In this document: positions 35,561-43,759 of the stretch, in pieces | Layout of the letters: each line of letters starts with the position of its first letter | Numbering within the stretch: position 1 is the first letter of the stretch | Source: Euryarchaeota archaeon UBA605 | GTDB taxonomy: Archaea > Thermoplasmatota > Poseidoniia > Poseidoniales > Thalassarchaeaceae | Length of the DNA stretch: 64,000 nt | Direction: 5' to 3' | Assembly: GCA_002504905.1 (NCBI GenBank) | Contig: DATY01000029.1 | Coordinates: 71,308-135,307, forward strand | The notes under the pieces: generated by a model | The model's input: only the letters and a program-made list of their open reading frames with translations | Told to the model about the DNA's origin: nothing | Databases searched by the model: none | Made by a program: the position numbers and the translations under genes

Positions 35561-35764
35561 ATGGATGAGAGGTTTGCAGCAAATCTTTCTTGGTATTACC
35601 ACTTAATTCCATTTATCACAGCGATTTTAGGGTTAATCGTCGGGAATATTTTAGTACAAAATTACGGTCCATTTGCGAAGACCATTTTTCCCTCTATGTG
35701 TCTAATAATTGGAGGATACGGCGGACTAGTAATTCTTGGAGAAATTTCTGAAAGGAAAAAATAA
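35561..35764 (+). CDS. Small two-helix membrane protein (67 aa)
   Basis: The protein begins MDERFAANLSWYYHLIPFIT and has two hydrophobic helices (about residues 13-32 and 42-60) with a short basic C-terminus (SERKK). No family is recognised. The surroundings are strongly AT-rich. It is followed 99 bases later, on the same strand, by the first copy of the 29-codon micro-gene, which has its own TATA-like box. Confidence 0.6.
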   Translation: MDERFAANLSWYYHLIPFITAILGLIVGNILVQNYGPFAKTIFPSMCLIIGGYGGLVILGEISERKK

Positions 35765-35800
35765 TATTTTTATTAAAGATACTTTGGAAAAATACAAGCA

Positions 35801-35808
35801 TATTTATG
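35801..35808 (+). promoter_or_regulatory. TATA-like box of micro-gene copy 1
   Basis: TATTTATG lies 63 bases before the ATG. The same word occurs exactly 63 bases before the ATG of the second copy. The leader between is conserved around AAACAGACATT. Confidence 0.55.
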
Positions 35809-35863
35809 TAAAAAATATAAATCTAAACAGACATTCATTAATGGATTATTACGAACAATAACA

Positions 35864-35953
35864 ATGAACGCAGGACACATACTAGCAATCCTAATTGGTT
35901 TTTACGCTTCTTTCGCTGTTACAGTAATGAGCGTGACACCATTATTGGGTTAA
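35864..35953 (+). CDS. Micro-protein (29 aa), single membrane helix, copy 1
   Basis: The frame codes for a peptide beginning MNAGHILAILIGFYASFAVT and ending SVTPLLG, which is one hydrophobic helix. It is real by comparison with copy 2 at 39773. Of nine base differences, seven are synonymous, one changes Ala3 to Thr and one changes the stop codon. The upstream region is conserved too. The function is unknown. By size it could be an accessory subunit of a membrane complex such as a respiratory enzyme, but nothing here shows the partner. Confidence 0.75.
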   Translation: MNAGHILAILIGFYASFAVTVMSVTPLLG

Positions 35954-35962
35954 TTGAAACAT

Positions 35963-36655
35963 TCATCTCCGAGACTGGATTTTGTTATCTTCCCTCCACC
36001 AATTTCTCTCTGGTGAAATTCTATTGATAATTTCCTTAAATGAAAATATCACATCTCTAGCCTCTGGTATAGTTTCTACTGTAGCTAAATCTATTATTGA
36101 TTTGTTGTCTAATTGTAAAAAAACTGTATTACTAAACACTATTTTTTGAAATTTAGATCCTATCCAATGTCCATCACTAATTCTTTCAACCATTTCAACA
36201 TCCCCCCTTCGAACATATGTCGGATCTTCATTATGCGTATTTTCTCGTATAAAGAAATCACACTTAGAATACTTCTCATTCTTTACGGTCTTAGATTTCT
36301 TATCTGTACCAATATGTAGTTCAATATATTTCCCTTCAGCAGGATTAATCTCCTTTCTAGTGATTTTATTAGATAAAAATGGAATCTGAAGATTGAAATT
36401 AATTATTAGTTCTGGCATACCATTAATCCAAAATCCCAAGAAAATTATCAAAATGATACCAATGGGTAAAGAATATCCGTAAATTGAAATTCCAGAAAAT
36501 ATAATGTAGATTGGATATGCGATAACTAATCCAAAAATCAGAAAAATAAGTTTAAGATATCTATAATGTCTTTCTTCCTTGAATAACACATTTTTCGATG
36601 AATCGAATGTCCATTGAGAACTTGTATGAACTTTTTGACCGGATATTAAATCCAT
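35963..36655 (-). CDS. Hypothetical membrane protein with two central helices
   Basis: A 230-residue protein. A soluble N-terminus (MDLISGQKVHTSSQWTFDSS) precedes two hydrophobic helices at about residues 33-54 and 60-80. A larger cytoplasmic-looking domain follows, rich in Lys, Glu and Ser, with no Cys motif. The domain layout resembles PH-like membrane proteins, but no family is recognised. It lies between the two micro-gene copies. Its stop is 9 bases from the stop of copy 1 on the other strand. Confidence 0.6.
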   Translation of the reverse strand: MDLISGQKVHTSSQWTFDSSKNVLFKEERHYRYLKLIFLIFGLVIAYPIYIIFSGISIYGYSLPIGIILIIFLGFWINGMPELIINFNLQIPFLSNKITRKEINPAEGKYIELHIGTDKKSKTVKNEKYSKCDFFIRENTHNEDPTYVRRGDVEMVERISDGHWIGSKFQKIVFSNTVFLQLDNKSIIDLATVETIPEARDVIFSFKEIINRISPERNWWREDNKIQSRR

Positions 36656-36752
36656 AGTGTATGCTGGAATAGTTTGTAGATAAATAAATCTACGGCATTG
36701 GAAATTTAAATTTTAAGTGAGTAAAGCTCAATTTATTGATTAGATGGATTAA

Positions 36753-37622
36753 TTACCTGACTTTTGGTTTAGGGAAATTTATTGAAGAAATTCTAATTAT
36801 TGCAATTCCAATTATTCCACTAAGAACAAAAAGAAGCATTGATGAAACACCTGGTGATGATATAGCAACCCGAATTACTACAGTTGAAAGAACAAAACCA
36901 GTATTTCTGGCTAAGTTTCCAAAATCTGTATAAAACCAGTATGAAATCAAAAGAATAAGTATATCTGCGAGGATTAAAAAGGTGAAGAAATCTAAGAAGA
37001 AAATCTCTCTATTTACAGCACCTTTCCCTTCAAATACTGATTCAATCCAACCAGACATGGACGTAAAAGTAATAATTACGAAAACTAATAGCATCATCAA
37101 AGCAATGACTTCTTTGGAAAAAATAAACGAGGATAGTCGATTATCTTGCAAATTTTCACTTTTTATCTCTTTGCTGATTCTTTGGTAAATCAATGAAGTG
37201 TAGAACAATACCAAAAATGCCAAACATTCTACTATCAGGAAGCCTAAATCTTCATCAATCTTCCATCCATCTTGAAATTCGATATTGGAAAGTCTTTTCA
37301 GAATATCTCTGACAACCAAGAGAGTAGCAATTTCATACTGCTTACCTACGGATGATGAAAAGGACTCAGGAATTGTTCGAATCAACTGATAGACTTCATA
37401 AGCCAATAAAATTGAAAACGGAGTATATAGAGAGGATAATGGAGAATTGAACATTTCCATATTTTCTCCTGAGAGACTATATCTTTCGGTCTGAATTAAT
37501 AACCAAATCAGTAGATGGAGTGTGAAGCCAATTATCGCAGAAATAATAGCTATTTTTCTGACAATTTGGTCTACTTCCCGCCCCAAAAGTGACTCATAGT
37601 AGTATCCAACAGAAGATCGCAT
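36753..37622 (-). CDS. Hypothetical polytopic membrane protein (289 aa)
   Basis: It begins MRSSVGYYYESLLGREVDQI. About five to six hydrophobic helices are visible (near residues 23-45, 65-80, 126-147, 172-192, 206-228 and 240-275). No conserved catalytic or metal-binding motif was found. The family is not recognised. It is in the same direction as its neighbours at 35963 and 37696, and is separated by about 70-100 bases on either side. Confidence 0.6.
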   Translation of the reverse strand: MRSSVGYYYESLLGREVDQIVRKIAIISAIIGFTLHLLIWLLIQTERYSLSGENMEMFNSPLSSLYTPFSILLAYEVYQLIRTIPESFSSSVGKQYEIATLLVVRDILKRLSNIEFQDGWKIDEDLGFLIVECLAFLVLFYTSLIYQRISKEIKSENLQDNRLSSFIFSKEVIALMMLLVFVIITFTSMSGWIESVFEGKGAVNREIFFLDFFTFLILADILILLISYWFYTDFGNLARNTGFVLSTVVIRVAISSPGVSSMLLFVLSGIIGIAIIRISSINFPKPKVR

Positions 37623-37695
37623 ATACTTTAGTAATGAAAATTACTTTTTATTATGGGTTATAAAAAAAAATACAAAAAAGGTATAATTTTGCTAA

Positions 37696-39600
37696 TCAAA
37701 CAGTTTGATTGAGCCAGTCCAAACAAGACTGATGGGTACATCTCGGTGGATCGAACAATAGTTTTTCCTCTGGATGAATTATATCTAGGAATAGATTGGA
37801 ACTAGAACTTTCAGAAACTTCAACAATTGAGCTTGTAGATGCTGGTAGGTAGTCCTCTCCAGTACTAGCAAGTGACAGACGAATAGTATGGCCGGCTTGT
37901 ATTTGTACATCCATGGCAAAGAACTCCATCTTGGCATTAATTGTTTCAAAAATAGGTAACCAAGTCTGTTCCTGATTCCCTCCCTCGTGATATCTCAAAT
38001 CCATAATAGCATGCCCAATGTGAATACAATTTCCTTCTTCGGAACAGTCTTCTAATAATGCATAGATTTGCCCGCCAACTGTTGCTGTAGAAACGTCAAT
38101 GTGTAATCTGGGTAAACCTGAAATCCAAATATCTTCAGTAAATTCTTCAGTCTCATAAATTGGTCCAAAGTTACCATTGGGAAGTATTGTAGTTGTACCT
38201 CCTGCTACATTAATCAATCCACCTCCAAGATCTAATGAGATTGTTTCCATGTCTTGTGGAGGGTATCTTTCTTCAATTCTCCATTGGCCTTGATTAGATT
38301 GTATCTCAACAAATAATCCTGGCTTATCACCAACTCCTTTAAGATACCAGTCAAACCATTCTAGTAAATCTTGCATCCAGTCAAATCTAACCATTTGAGG
38401 GTACGCCTCTCTACCTCTGCCTTCTCCCGAGCGGTCAAAATGATAATCAGGTCTATCTGGATAATCGTGGTCCCATTGACCGAATAATCCCTTAGATTCA
38501 ATACCTGCATCAATTAATTGATTTATTACTGGGATAGCCATATGAGGATCAACATTCCAGTCATGCATTCCTTGAATGAGATACACAGAACCTTCATAAT
38601 TTTCTAATACTCTGTCTAGAAAATATCTCTCTTCCCAATATGTTCCTGCAAACTCACCGCCCCACATGTAAGCTGCAACTCCAGTACCCGGACCGATAAT
38701 ATAATCTGGACAAACATTTCCAATATCTTCCTGGTCTCCATCAAATCCATATGACCCATAAACTCCATTATGCATTATCGGAGCTCTCGCTTCACTACTA
38801 CCATTTTTCCACATTAATTCCATTACCCCAATCAAACCAGAAATTGGCACAATTGTCTTAAGATATTCATTTCCAAATGTGGCTGCCTGCCACGGAGTAG
38901 AACCATCATATGATTTACCAATCATTGATACACCACCATTACTCCATTCTTGAGTACCTAGCCAAGTTACAGCGGCATCAACCCCAAGTTGTTCCGCATT
39001 TCCCATCAAGTCCATACAATGATTCGAACGTCCGGTACCCATTACTGAGACTTGGGCAAAAGCATATCCGTGAGGTAAAATCTGATCTATTATCATTTGA
39101 CCAAGCCATGTACCTGGAACTTCTATTGATGGAGTGTCGACGCTGACTTCATCAAAATAAGGTCCAAATTCTGCAATAACTGGTACTGTTACTCCTTCGG
39201 GCACATCTGGAAGCCAAACTGCAAGACTAACAACACCATTAGGAGCTGAACCTCCTTCGCTAAGTGGTAATTCAAAATTCACGAAATGATGAGTTGAGCC
39301 CCATTCATTATCAGTTTCCAGTAAATCATACTCGCCAAATTCCATGACAAATCCATTCGCCTGATCTGTGTTATACGGCCACTCCGACCTTTCCCATACT
39401 GGAACTCTTTCATAAATCCCTAAATCTTTTTTGATTTCATCTACTACATCGTCAATTATCCAACCCTGTAGAGATAACAGTAACATGATTATTGTCATTG
39501 ACATTGCAACTGCTAATAATTTAGCATTAGAATTAGTAAAATTTTTAAATTTTTCAGAAAGAGGGGTTGATTTGTCTCCAACTGGAACTCCCTCTATCAT
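37696..39600 (-). CDS. CocE/NonD-type serine hydrolase (X-Pro dipeptidyl-peptidase family, S15)
   Basis: A 634-residue protein with an N-terminal membrane helix (AKLLAVAMSMTIIMLLLSL). The alpha/beta-hydrolase domain has the nucleophile motif GKSYDGS, an acid-strand segment with MHDWNVDPHMA, and GQWDHDYPDRPD with the probable catalytic His. The C-terminal galactose-binding-like beta domain characteristic of S15/CocE enzymes is present (AGHTIRLSLASTGEDYLPAS). The predicted role is removal of X-Pro dipeptides or ester hydrolysis outside the cell; the substrate cannot be read. With the subtilase it suggests extracellular peptide use. The start is ATG at 39600. Confidence 0.85.
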   Translation of the reverse strand: MIEGVPVGDKSTPLSEKFKNFTNSNAKLLAVAMSMTIIMLLLSLQGWIIDDVVDEIKKDLGIYERVPVWERSEWPYNTDQANGFVMEFGEYDLLETDNEWGSTHHFVNFELPLSEGGSAPNGVVSLAVWLPDVPEGVTVPVIAEFGPYFDEVSVDTPSIEVPGTWLGQMIIDQILPHGYAFAQVSVMGTGRSNHCMDLMGNAEQLGVDAAVTWLGTQEWSNGGVSMIGKSYDGSTPWQAATFGNEYLKTIVPISGLIGVMELMWKNGSSEARAPIMHNGVYGSYGFDGDQEDIGNVCPDYIIGPGTGVAAYMWGGEFAGTYWEERYFLDRVLENYEGSVYLIQGMHDWNVDPHMAIPVINQLIDAGIESKGLFGQWDHDYPDRPDYHFDRSGEGRGREAYPQMVRFDWMQDLLEWFDWYLKGVGDKPGLFVEIQSNQGQWRIEERYPPQDMETISLDLGGGLINVAGGTTTILPNGNFGPIYETEEFTEDIWISGLPRLHIDVSTATVGGQIYALLEDCSEEGNCIHIGHAIMDLRYHEGGNQEQTWLPIFETINAKMEFFAMDVQIQAGHTIRLSLASTGEDYLPASTSSIVEVSESSSSNLFLDIIHPEEKLLFDPPRCTHQSCLDWLNQTV

Positions 39601-39709
39601 ACAAACTCGTGTTGAAGAGTATTATTCAGACTTATGTATTTTTGATTGTTAAAAATTTTTAATAAAAATATGATTTAATGTTAAAATTAGCCTTGAAAAA
39701 ATACAAATG

Positions 39710-39717
39710 TATTTATG
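39710..39717 (+). promoter_or_regulatory. TATA-like box of micro-gene copy 2
   Basis: TATTTATG lies 63 bases before the ATG, the same word and spacing as in copy 1. This promoter may also serve the photolyase gene downstream. Confidence 0.55.
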
Positions 39718-39772
39718 TTGAAAAATGAAAAGTAAACAGACATTAATGAATGGATTGAGTTAACCAACAATA

Positions 39773-39862
39773 ATGAATACAGGACACATACTTGCAATCC
39801 TAATTGGTTTTTACGCTTCTTTCGCTGTTACGGTGATGAGTGTGACTCCATTATTAGGTTGA
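39773..39862 (+). CDS. Micro-protein (29 aa), single membrane helix, copy 2
   Basis: It is identical to copy 1 except for Thr in place of Ala at residue 3, and it ends with TGA instead of TAA. Third-position changes with a conserved peptide indicate selection on the protein. The photolyase reading frame begins directly behind it (GTG at 39892), so the two may be co-transcribed. The function is unknown. Confidence 0.75.
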   Translation: MNTGHILAILIGFYASFAVTVMSVTPLLG

Positions 39863-39891
39863 AAAAAAAAACCCGTACCGGGGGAAGAAGA

Positions 39892-41457
39892 GTGAAAAAT
39901 GCCATAGTTTGGTTTAGGAAAACACTCAGAATTCACGATAACCCTATGTTAATTTGGGCAGAATCATCGCAGGATTTCGATTCTATAATTCCTATTTACA
40001 TACTGGAAGAGAATTGGAGTCATGAAAAGACAGGAAAACTAGGAAATAATAGATTGAGTTTTCTTTTCGATTCACTACTCGATTTAGATAATAATCTGAA
40101 AAATAATTTCGATACTAGATTACAAATATTCTCAGGAGATCCATGCGAGGTAATCGAATCAATCTTGAATACTAAAGATAGTAAAGTAAAATCTTTACTT
40201 ACTGACTACTGTTCCGAGCCAGGTAGCATTAATGATATTTTTCAGGTAACTGAAAATCTAGAAAAAAATGATATTAATGTGAAAGTTTTTCCTGCAGTAA
40301 ATACTATCTTAGATATTGAGAAAATTATAAAGAATAAGAATTTTAAGTTGCCTAAATCTACTAATGATATGGAAAAAATATTCAACGATAATCATATTAT
40401 TGGACCCTATGGGAATCTAATAGATGGAGATCTACCAACTCCTAAAAAAATCTGTTCTGATTCATTATTTGTAAAATCAATTAAGAAACAAAAACATATT
40501 TCAAATTTTTATATTCCAATAGAAGAAATTAGAGAAAGAAATTATCAATTGAAATTGGAAGTAGGGTTTGAGAATTCATATTTTCTGGGTGGAGAAACTG
40601 AGGCTTTAAAAAGACTTGAAAAGAAAATTTCTGAGAGGCCTGATTTCGTTAACAGTTTTAGAAAACCTAAGACATACTCAACTAACGAAGATAACAATCC
40701 AATGGAACCAACAACAACTGGACTTTCCCCCTATATTAGCAATGGGTGTTTGTCGGTTAGATTGGTTTGGAATGAGTGTGCTAGTATTCAAAATTCGGGA
40801 CATACTAAACCTCCAGAATCTCTTCACGGACAATTAATGTTTAGAGAAATGTTCTACCTATTATCCAGATCTGTAGAAAATTGGGATAGCGATATTGGAA
40901 ATATAAATTGTAAACCAGTAAAATGGGGAGATTATGATGAAGAAAAAATTAGAGCATGGGAATTGGGAAAAACAGGTTTCCCTTACATCGATGCAATGAT
41001 GAGGCAACTTGAGGCAACCGGATGGATGCATCATCTAGGCAGACATGCTGTTTCTTGCTTTCTAACAAGAGGACAGTTGTGGCAAAATTGGAAATATGGG
41101 AGAGATATTTTTGAAAGGAAATTAATTGATTCAGACTGGGCTGTGAATAACGGAAATTGGCTCTGGTTAGCTGGAGTTGCCCCCTTCTCAATGCCCTACT
41201 ACAGAGTCTATAATCCGTGTCCAGATAAGAAATCAAGTCTGAATGTGGAGACGGAAAAGGCTACTTTTATACGATATTGGATTCCTGAATTATCATTATT
41301 CCCATCAAAATACATTTTTGAACCAAATTTAGCACCTTTAGAAATACAAAAATCGTCGAATTGTATAATTGGAGAAGACTACCCATTTCCAATTGTCGAT
41401 CGAAAGAATACTAGAAAGGAAAATCTAATTAAATTCAAATCGAATATTAAGCAATGA
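39892..41457 (+). CDS. Photolyase/cryptochrome, (6-4)/animal-cryptochrome-like
   Basis: The start chosen is GTG at 39892 after GGGGAAGAAGA, giving MKNAIVWFRKTLRIHDNPML, a typical photolyase N-terminus; a TTG at 39859 would overlap the micro-gene. The 521-residue enzyme has the alpha/beta antenna domain and the helical FAD domain with TTGLSPYISNGCLSVR, LHGQLMFREMFY, GFPYIDAMMRQLEATGWMHH, RHAVSCFLTRG, SDWAVNNGNWLWL and DYPFPIVD. The His-His in WMHHLGRHA matches the (6-4) photolyase site. The predicted role is light-driven repair of UV lesions, as expected for a surface-water organism. Confidence 0.92.
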   Translation: MKNAIVWFRKTLRIHDNPMLIWAESSQDFDSIIPIYILEENWSHEKTGKLGNNRLSFLFDSLLDLDNNLKNNFDTRLQIFSGDPCEVIESILNTKDSKVKSLLTDYCSEPGSINDIFQVTENLEKNDINVKVFPAVNTILDIEKIIKNKNFKLPKSTNDMEKIFNDNHIIGPYGNLIDGDLPTPKKICSDSLFVKSIKKQKHISNFYIPIEEIRERNYQLKLEVGFENSYFLGGETEALKRLEKKISERPDFVNSFRKPKTYSTNEDNNPMEPTTTGLSPYISNGCLSVRLVWNECASIQNSGHTKPPESLHGQLMFREMFYLLSRSVENWDSDIGNINCKPVKWGDYDEEKIRAWELGKTGFPYIDAMMRQLEATGWMHHLGRHAVSCFLTRGQLWQNWKYGRDIFERKLIDSDWAVNNGNWLWLAGVAPFSMPYYRVYNPCPDKKSSLNVETEKATFIRYWIPELSLFPSKYIFEPNLAPLEIQKSSNCIIGEDYPFPIVDRKNTRKENLIKFKSNIKQ

Positions 41458-41780
41458 ATAAAAGTTAATCATTATCTAAATACCGTTATTATCTGTACAA
41501 TACAGAAATTTAATTTGAACTAATAATAATTTAAAAAAATGAGAAAAGTAATAGTTTCTTTACTACTAGTAGAATACTAGAATTAATCAGATCTTGCTAC
41601 AAGTAGTTCTAATTGATCTCCCAACCTTTGCCACAAGTCGTCTATTTGCTCACTAGTCATATCCAACGAAATGTACTTCTACATATATACCATTGTTTTC
41701 ATAAGACATTTCAGGAAGTAAGTTATATTGCATTTTTATTTTACGTTTGACAGCAATAAAAGGCAAAAAAATTACACTTT
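41458..41780. other. AT-rich intergenic stretch after the photolyase
   Basis: About 320 bases lie between the photolyase stop and tRNA-Glu. The only candidate is a 25-codon frame on the minus strand (41583-41660). T- and A-runs near 41525-41540 could act in termination. I see no RNA gene or repeat here. Confidence 0.5.
41583..41660 (-). CDS. Possible 25-residue micro-protein
   Basis: ATG at 41660 opens a frame reading MTSEQIDDLWQRLGDQLELL and ending VARSD, an amphipathic helix-like peptide. The composition is more protein-like than the surrounding AT-rich DNA. No ribosome-binding site or homologue is known to me, and chance is not excluded. Confidence 0.3.
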   Translation of the reverse strand: MTSEQIDDLWQRLGDQLELLVARSD

Positions 41781-41858
41781 TGGTGCTCGTGCCGGGATTT
41801 GAACCCGGGTCGCCGCCTCGAAAGGGCGGCATGATGGACCGAACTACACCACACGAGC
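41781..41858 (-). tRNA. tRNA-Glu (anticodon TTC)
   Basis: The minus strand has acceptor arms GCTCGTG and CACGAGC. The anticodon stem CCGCC/GGCGG surrounds CTTTCGA, giving TTC for codon GAA. The T-arm is GTTCAAATC, the discriminator is A and CCA is encoded. No intron is present. Confidence 0.97.
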
Positions 41859-41924
41859 GATGCACTGCCGAGAAGCAGTCCCCACATAATTACAACGGTT
41901 CCAAATACTAGGAAAACTTAGCAA

Positions 41925-42524
41925 CTATACTTCTGTATTAGTCTCTGGATCCATGCTATTCCACCATCTCAGTAAAGGAATAAATATTATGATACAAAGA
42001 ATAGAAATTAATGTGAAATTAAACCAATTTAATGAACTCTGAACGGATTCTCCATAAACTCCTAAAAGCAATCCTACTGAACCAAATCTAATTCCTCTGC
42101 CAAAAATTCCGGCTAATGCAAAAAGTCGTAAGTCCATTCTTCCTGCTCCAGCAATCCAAGCAAGAGCCTTGTAAGGTATGGGAGAAATTGCTGCAATAAA
42201 AACACCTGCTGAGCCATATTTATCAATCAAAAAATTTAATCTGTTAATGTTCTTTTGACTAACAAAGCGCTCTAAAATTGGAATTCCTCCGTAAAATCCG
42301 ATTCCATAACCTAAAAATGCACCAAAAACGCTACTCAGAGTTGCAACCAGAACAATTAATAAAATTCCTAGAATACTATTTGCTTCGATTACCATTGGAA
42401 TAACTAGGACGTCCGGAGGAATCGGTTGAAAGGCCGCTTCTGATGCTGAAACTAATGCTAAACCTATTAATCCAAAGCCATCAGCCCAATCAATAAATGG
42501 CTGAAAGTAATCGCTCGGACTCAT
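41925..42524 (-). CDS. YqaA/VTT-domain membrane protein (SNARE-associated family)
   Basis: The ATG at 42524 (MSPSDYFQPFIDWADGFGLI) gives 199 residues. The VTT/DedA-like pattern is visible: ASEAAFQPIPPDVLVIPMV, then a glycine-rich GAFLGYGIGFYGG loop, an ISPIPYKALAWIAGAGRMD re-entrant motif and GRGIRFG. Four to five hydrophobic segments are present. Proteins of this group act in membrane homeostasis and phospholipid scrambling, but the function of the archaeal members is not established. It is transcribed leftward, away from the Nob1-like gene. Confidence 0.85.
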   Translation of the reverse strand: MSPSDYFQPFIDWADGFGLIGLALVSASEAAFQPIPPDVLVIPMVIEANSILGILLIVLVATLSSVFGAFLGYGIGFYGGIPILERFVSQKNINRLNFLIDKYGSAGVFIAAISPIPYKALAWIAGAGRMDLRLFALAGIFGRGIRFGSVGLLLGVYGESVQSSLNWFNFTLISILCIIIFIPLLRWWNSMDPETNTEV

Positions 42525-42626
42525 ACCTCTCAATTGTCTCCCGTATCACTATGCGGATGAACATTTTCCGAATATAATCATTAAATTACACCTATCACTG
42601 ATATGTAGTCGACCGCTCGCGGCATT

Positions 42627-43142
42627 GTGGGAGGGGAGGTTCTAGACACTGCAGCCTTGATTTCTTGGCCAATAAACAGGCTGAATGGTTGCTACGCAAT
42701 GCCATCACAAAAGAATGAATTGTTTAATGTAAATCCTGAAGAGGAAATTAAAATTGACTCTGCGCAAATAATGTGGATGATTCCTGATGATAAAAGTATG
42801 GAAATTGCTACAAATATAGCAATTAGTACAGGAGATATGGCTGGACTATCTGAAATTGATCTGGGAATTCTTGCATTGTCTATTGATTTGGAAAAAACCT
42901 TAGTCACAGACGATTATAGATTGCAAAATTTAGCAGAAAAAGCTGGTATAGAATGGATGACAGTGACAACTGAAGGAATAAAACAACTATGGACATGGGA
43001 ATTGAAGTGCATAGCTTGCAAAAAGATATATCCACAACCAAAAAAACCTAATTTAAAAAAATCAGACTGGGGAGAATGTAAAGAATGTGGTTCTAAACTT
43101 AGATTGAAGAGGATAAAAGGTAATCACTCTGATTCTTCATGA
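42627..43142 (+). CDS. Nob1-like PIN-domain endoribonuclease with zinc ribbon
   Basis: The PIN domain shows the first catalytic Asp in VLDTAALI, Glu/Asp in GLSEIDLGILALS and the last Asp pair in LVTDDYRLQNLA. A zinc ribbon follows (CIACKKIYP and CKECG). This architecture is that of archaeal Nob1, which cleaves the 3' end of pre-16S rRNA. The start is GTG at 42627; a later start would lose the first catalytic Asp. The 3' end overlaps tatA by 19 bases on the opposite strand. Confidence 0.85.
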   Translation: MGGEVLDTAALISWPINRLNGCYAMPSQKNELFNVNPEEEIKIDSAQIMWMIPDDKSMEIATNIAISTGDMAGLSEIDLGILALSIDLEKTLVTDDYRLQNLAEKAGIEWMTVTTEGIKQLWTWELKCIACKKIYPQPKKPNLKKSDWGECKECGSKLRLKRIKGNHSDSS

Positions 43143-43330
43143 TGTTCCTTAGTCATCCCACCACGATCAATATCTTCGCCAGCAATTGACATCCCCTCTT
43201 GAAGGCCTCTCTGAAATTCACCTTTAGCACGGCCTGCATTTCTAGCTAATTCTGGTATCTTTTTTGCTCCAAACATGATTGCAAGCATTATTACAAGAAT
43301 TACAATTTCTTGAGTACCTAAGATTCCCAT
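43124..43330 (-). CDS. tatA: Twin-arginine translocase subunit TatA/E
   Basis: The ATG at 43330 gives 68 residues beginning MGILGTQEIVILVIMLAIMF. The order is typical for TatA: a transmembrane helix, the FGAKKIPELARNAGRAKGEFQRG amphipathic helix (Phe-Gly hinge) and an acidic tail. TatA forms the pore for folded proteins carrying twin-arginine signals. The longer frame is rejected because it lacks a sensible N-terminus. TatC is not in the window. Confidence 0.93.
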   Translation of the reverse strand: MGILGTQEIVILVIMLAIMFGAKKIPELARNAGRAKGEFQRGLQEGMSIAGEDIDRGGMTKEHHEESE

Positions 43331-43379
43331 ATTGAACCTGAAGAGGTTACAACCTTCAAAGTCTTCGGCTAAAAATCCT

Positions 43380-43646
43380 CTATCCACCGGAAACTGGTGG
43401 TAAAAAGGCGATTTCAGAGGAATCATGGACTTGAGTTTCCAAATCTACCCCGATATCTCCATCCAATGCTACTACTAATCCATCAGAAATCATAGATTTT
43501 AATTCAAACCTTTCAATTATTTGATTGATAGTTGTTCCATGCAGCAAGGATAAATCTATTGTTCTCTGGTTTAATTTCTCGGCTAATGGGCCAAAAAATA
43601 GGAGTCTGACTTTGATTGCCCCCTCAATAGGTTCCTGTTTCTCCAC
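43380..43646 (-). CDS. MoaD/ThiS-like beta-grasp protein (possible SAMP)
   Basis: An 88-residue protein with KVRLLFFGPLAEKLNQR, GTTINQIIERF, VVALDGD and a C-terminal FLPPVSGG. This matches MoaD-type ubiquitin-fold proteins that end in di-glycine. The terminal Gly-Gly is adenylated by an E1-like enzyme, either for sulfur transfer (molybdopterin, thiolation) or for protein conjugation as in archaeal SAMPs. Which role applies cannot be read here. It lies 49 bases upstream of tatA on the same strand. Confidence 0.88.
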   Translation of the reverse strand: MEKQEPIEGAIKVRLLFFGPLAEKLNQRTIDLSLLHGTTINQIIERFELKSMISDGLVVALDGDIGVDLETQVHDSSEIAFLPPVSGG

Positions 43647-43759
43647 AACACTCGGAGAAGTATCTTAGCAATCAAATCATCTATTCATATTTATTAAAAT
43701 ACGAAATATTAAACTTTTAATTAACAACAATTCTTAGGTACACCATCACTCGTTAAGGT

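Larger units (their letters stand above)
35782..35953 (+). repeat. Direct repeat copy 1: promoter region plus micro-gene
   Basis: About 172 bases align without a gap to 39691-39862 (constant offset 3909). The block covers a TATA-like box, a conserved leader with AAACAGACATT, and the 29-codon open reading frame. Similarity stops at the stop codon. Confidence 0.85.
39691..39862 (+). repeat. Direct repeat copy 2: promoter region plus micro-gene
   Basis: This is the second copy of the 172-base unit at 35782. It lies between the divergent CocE-type gene and the photolyase gene. The flanking sequences beyond the stop codon are unrelated. Confidence 0.85.

Noticed and set aside
41539..41580. 13-codon frame on the + strand after the photolyase
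   Set aside because: Too short, no ribosome-binding site, and no second copy to support it.
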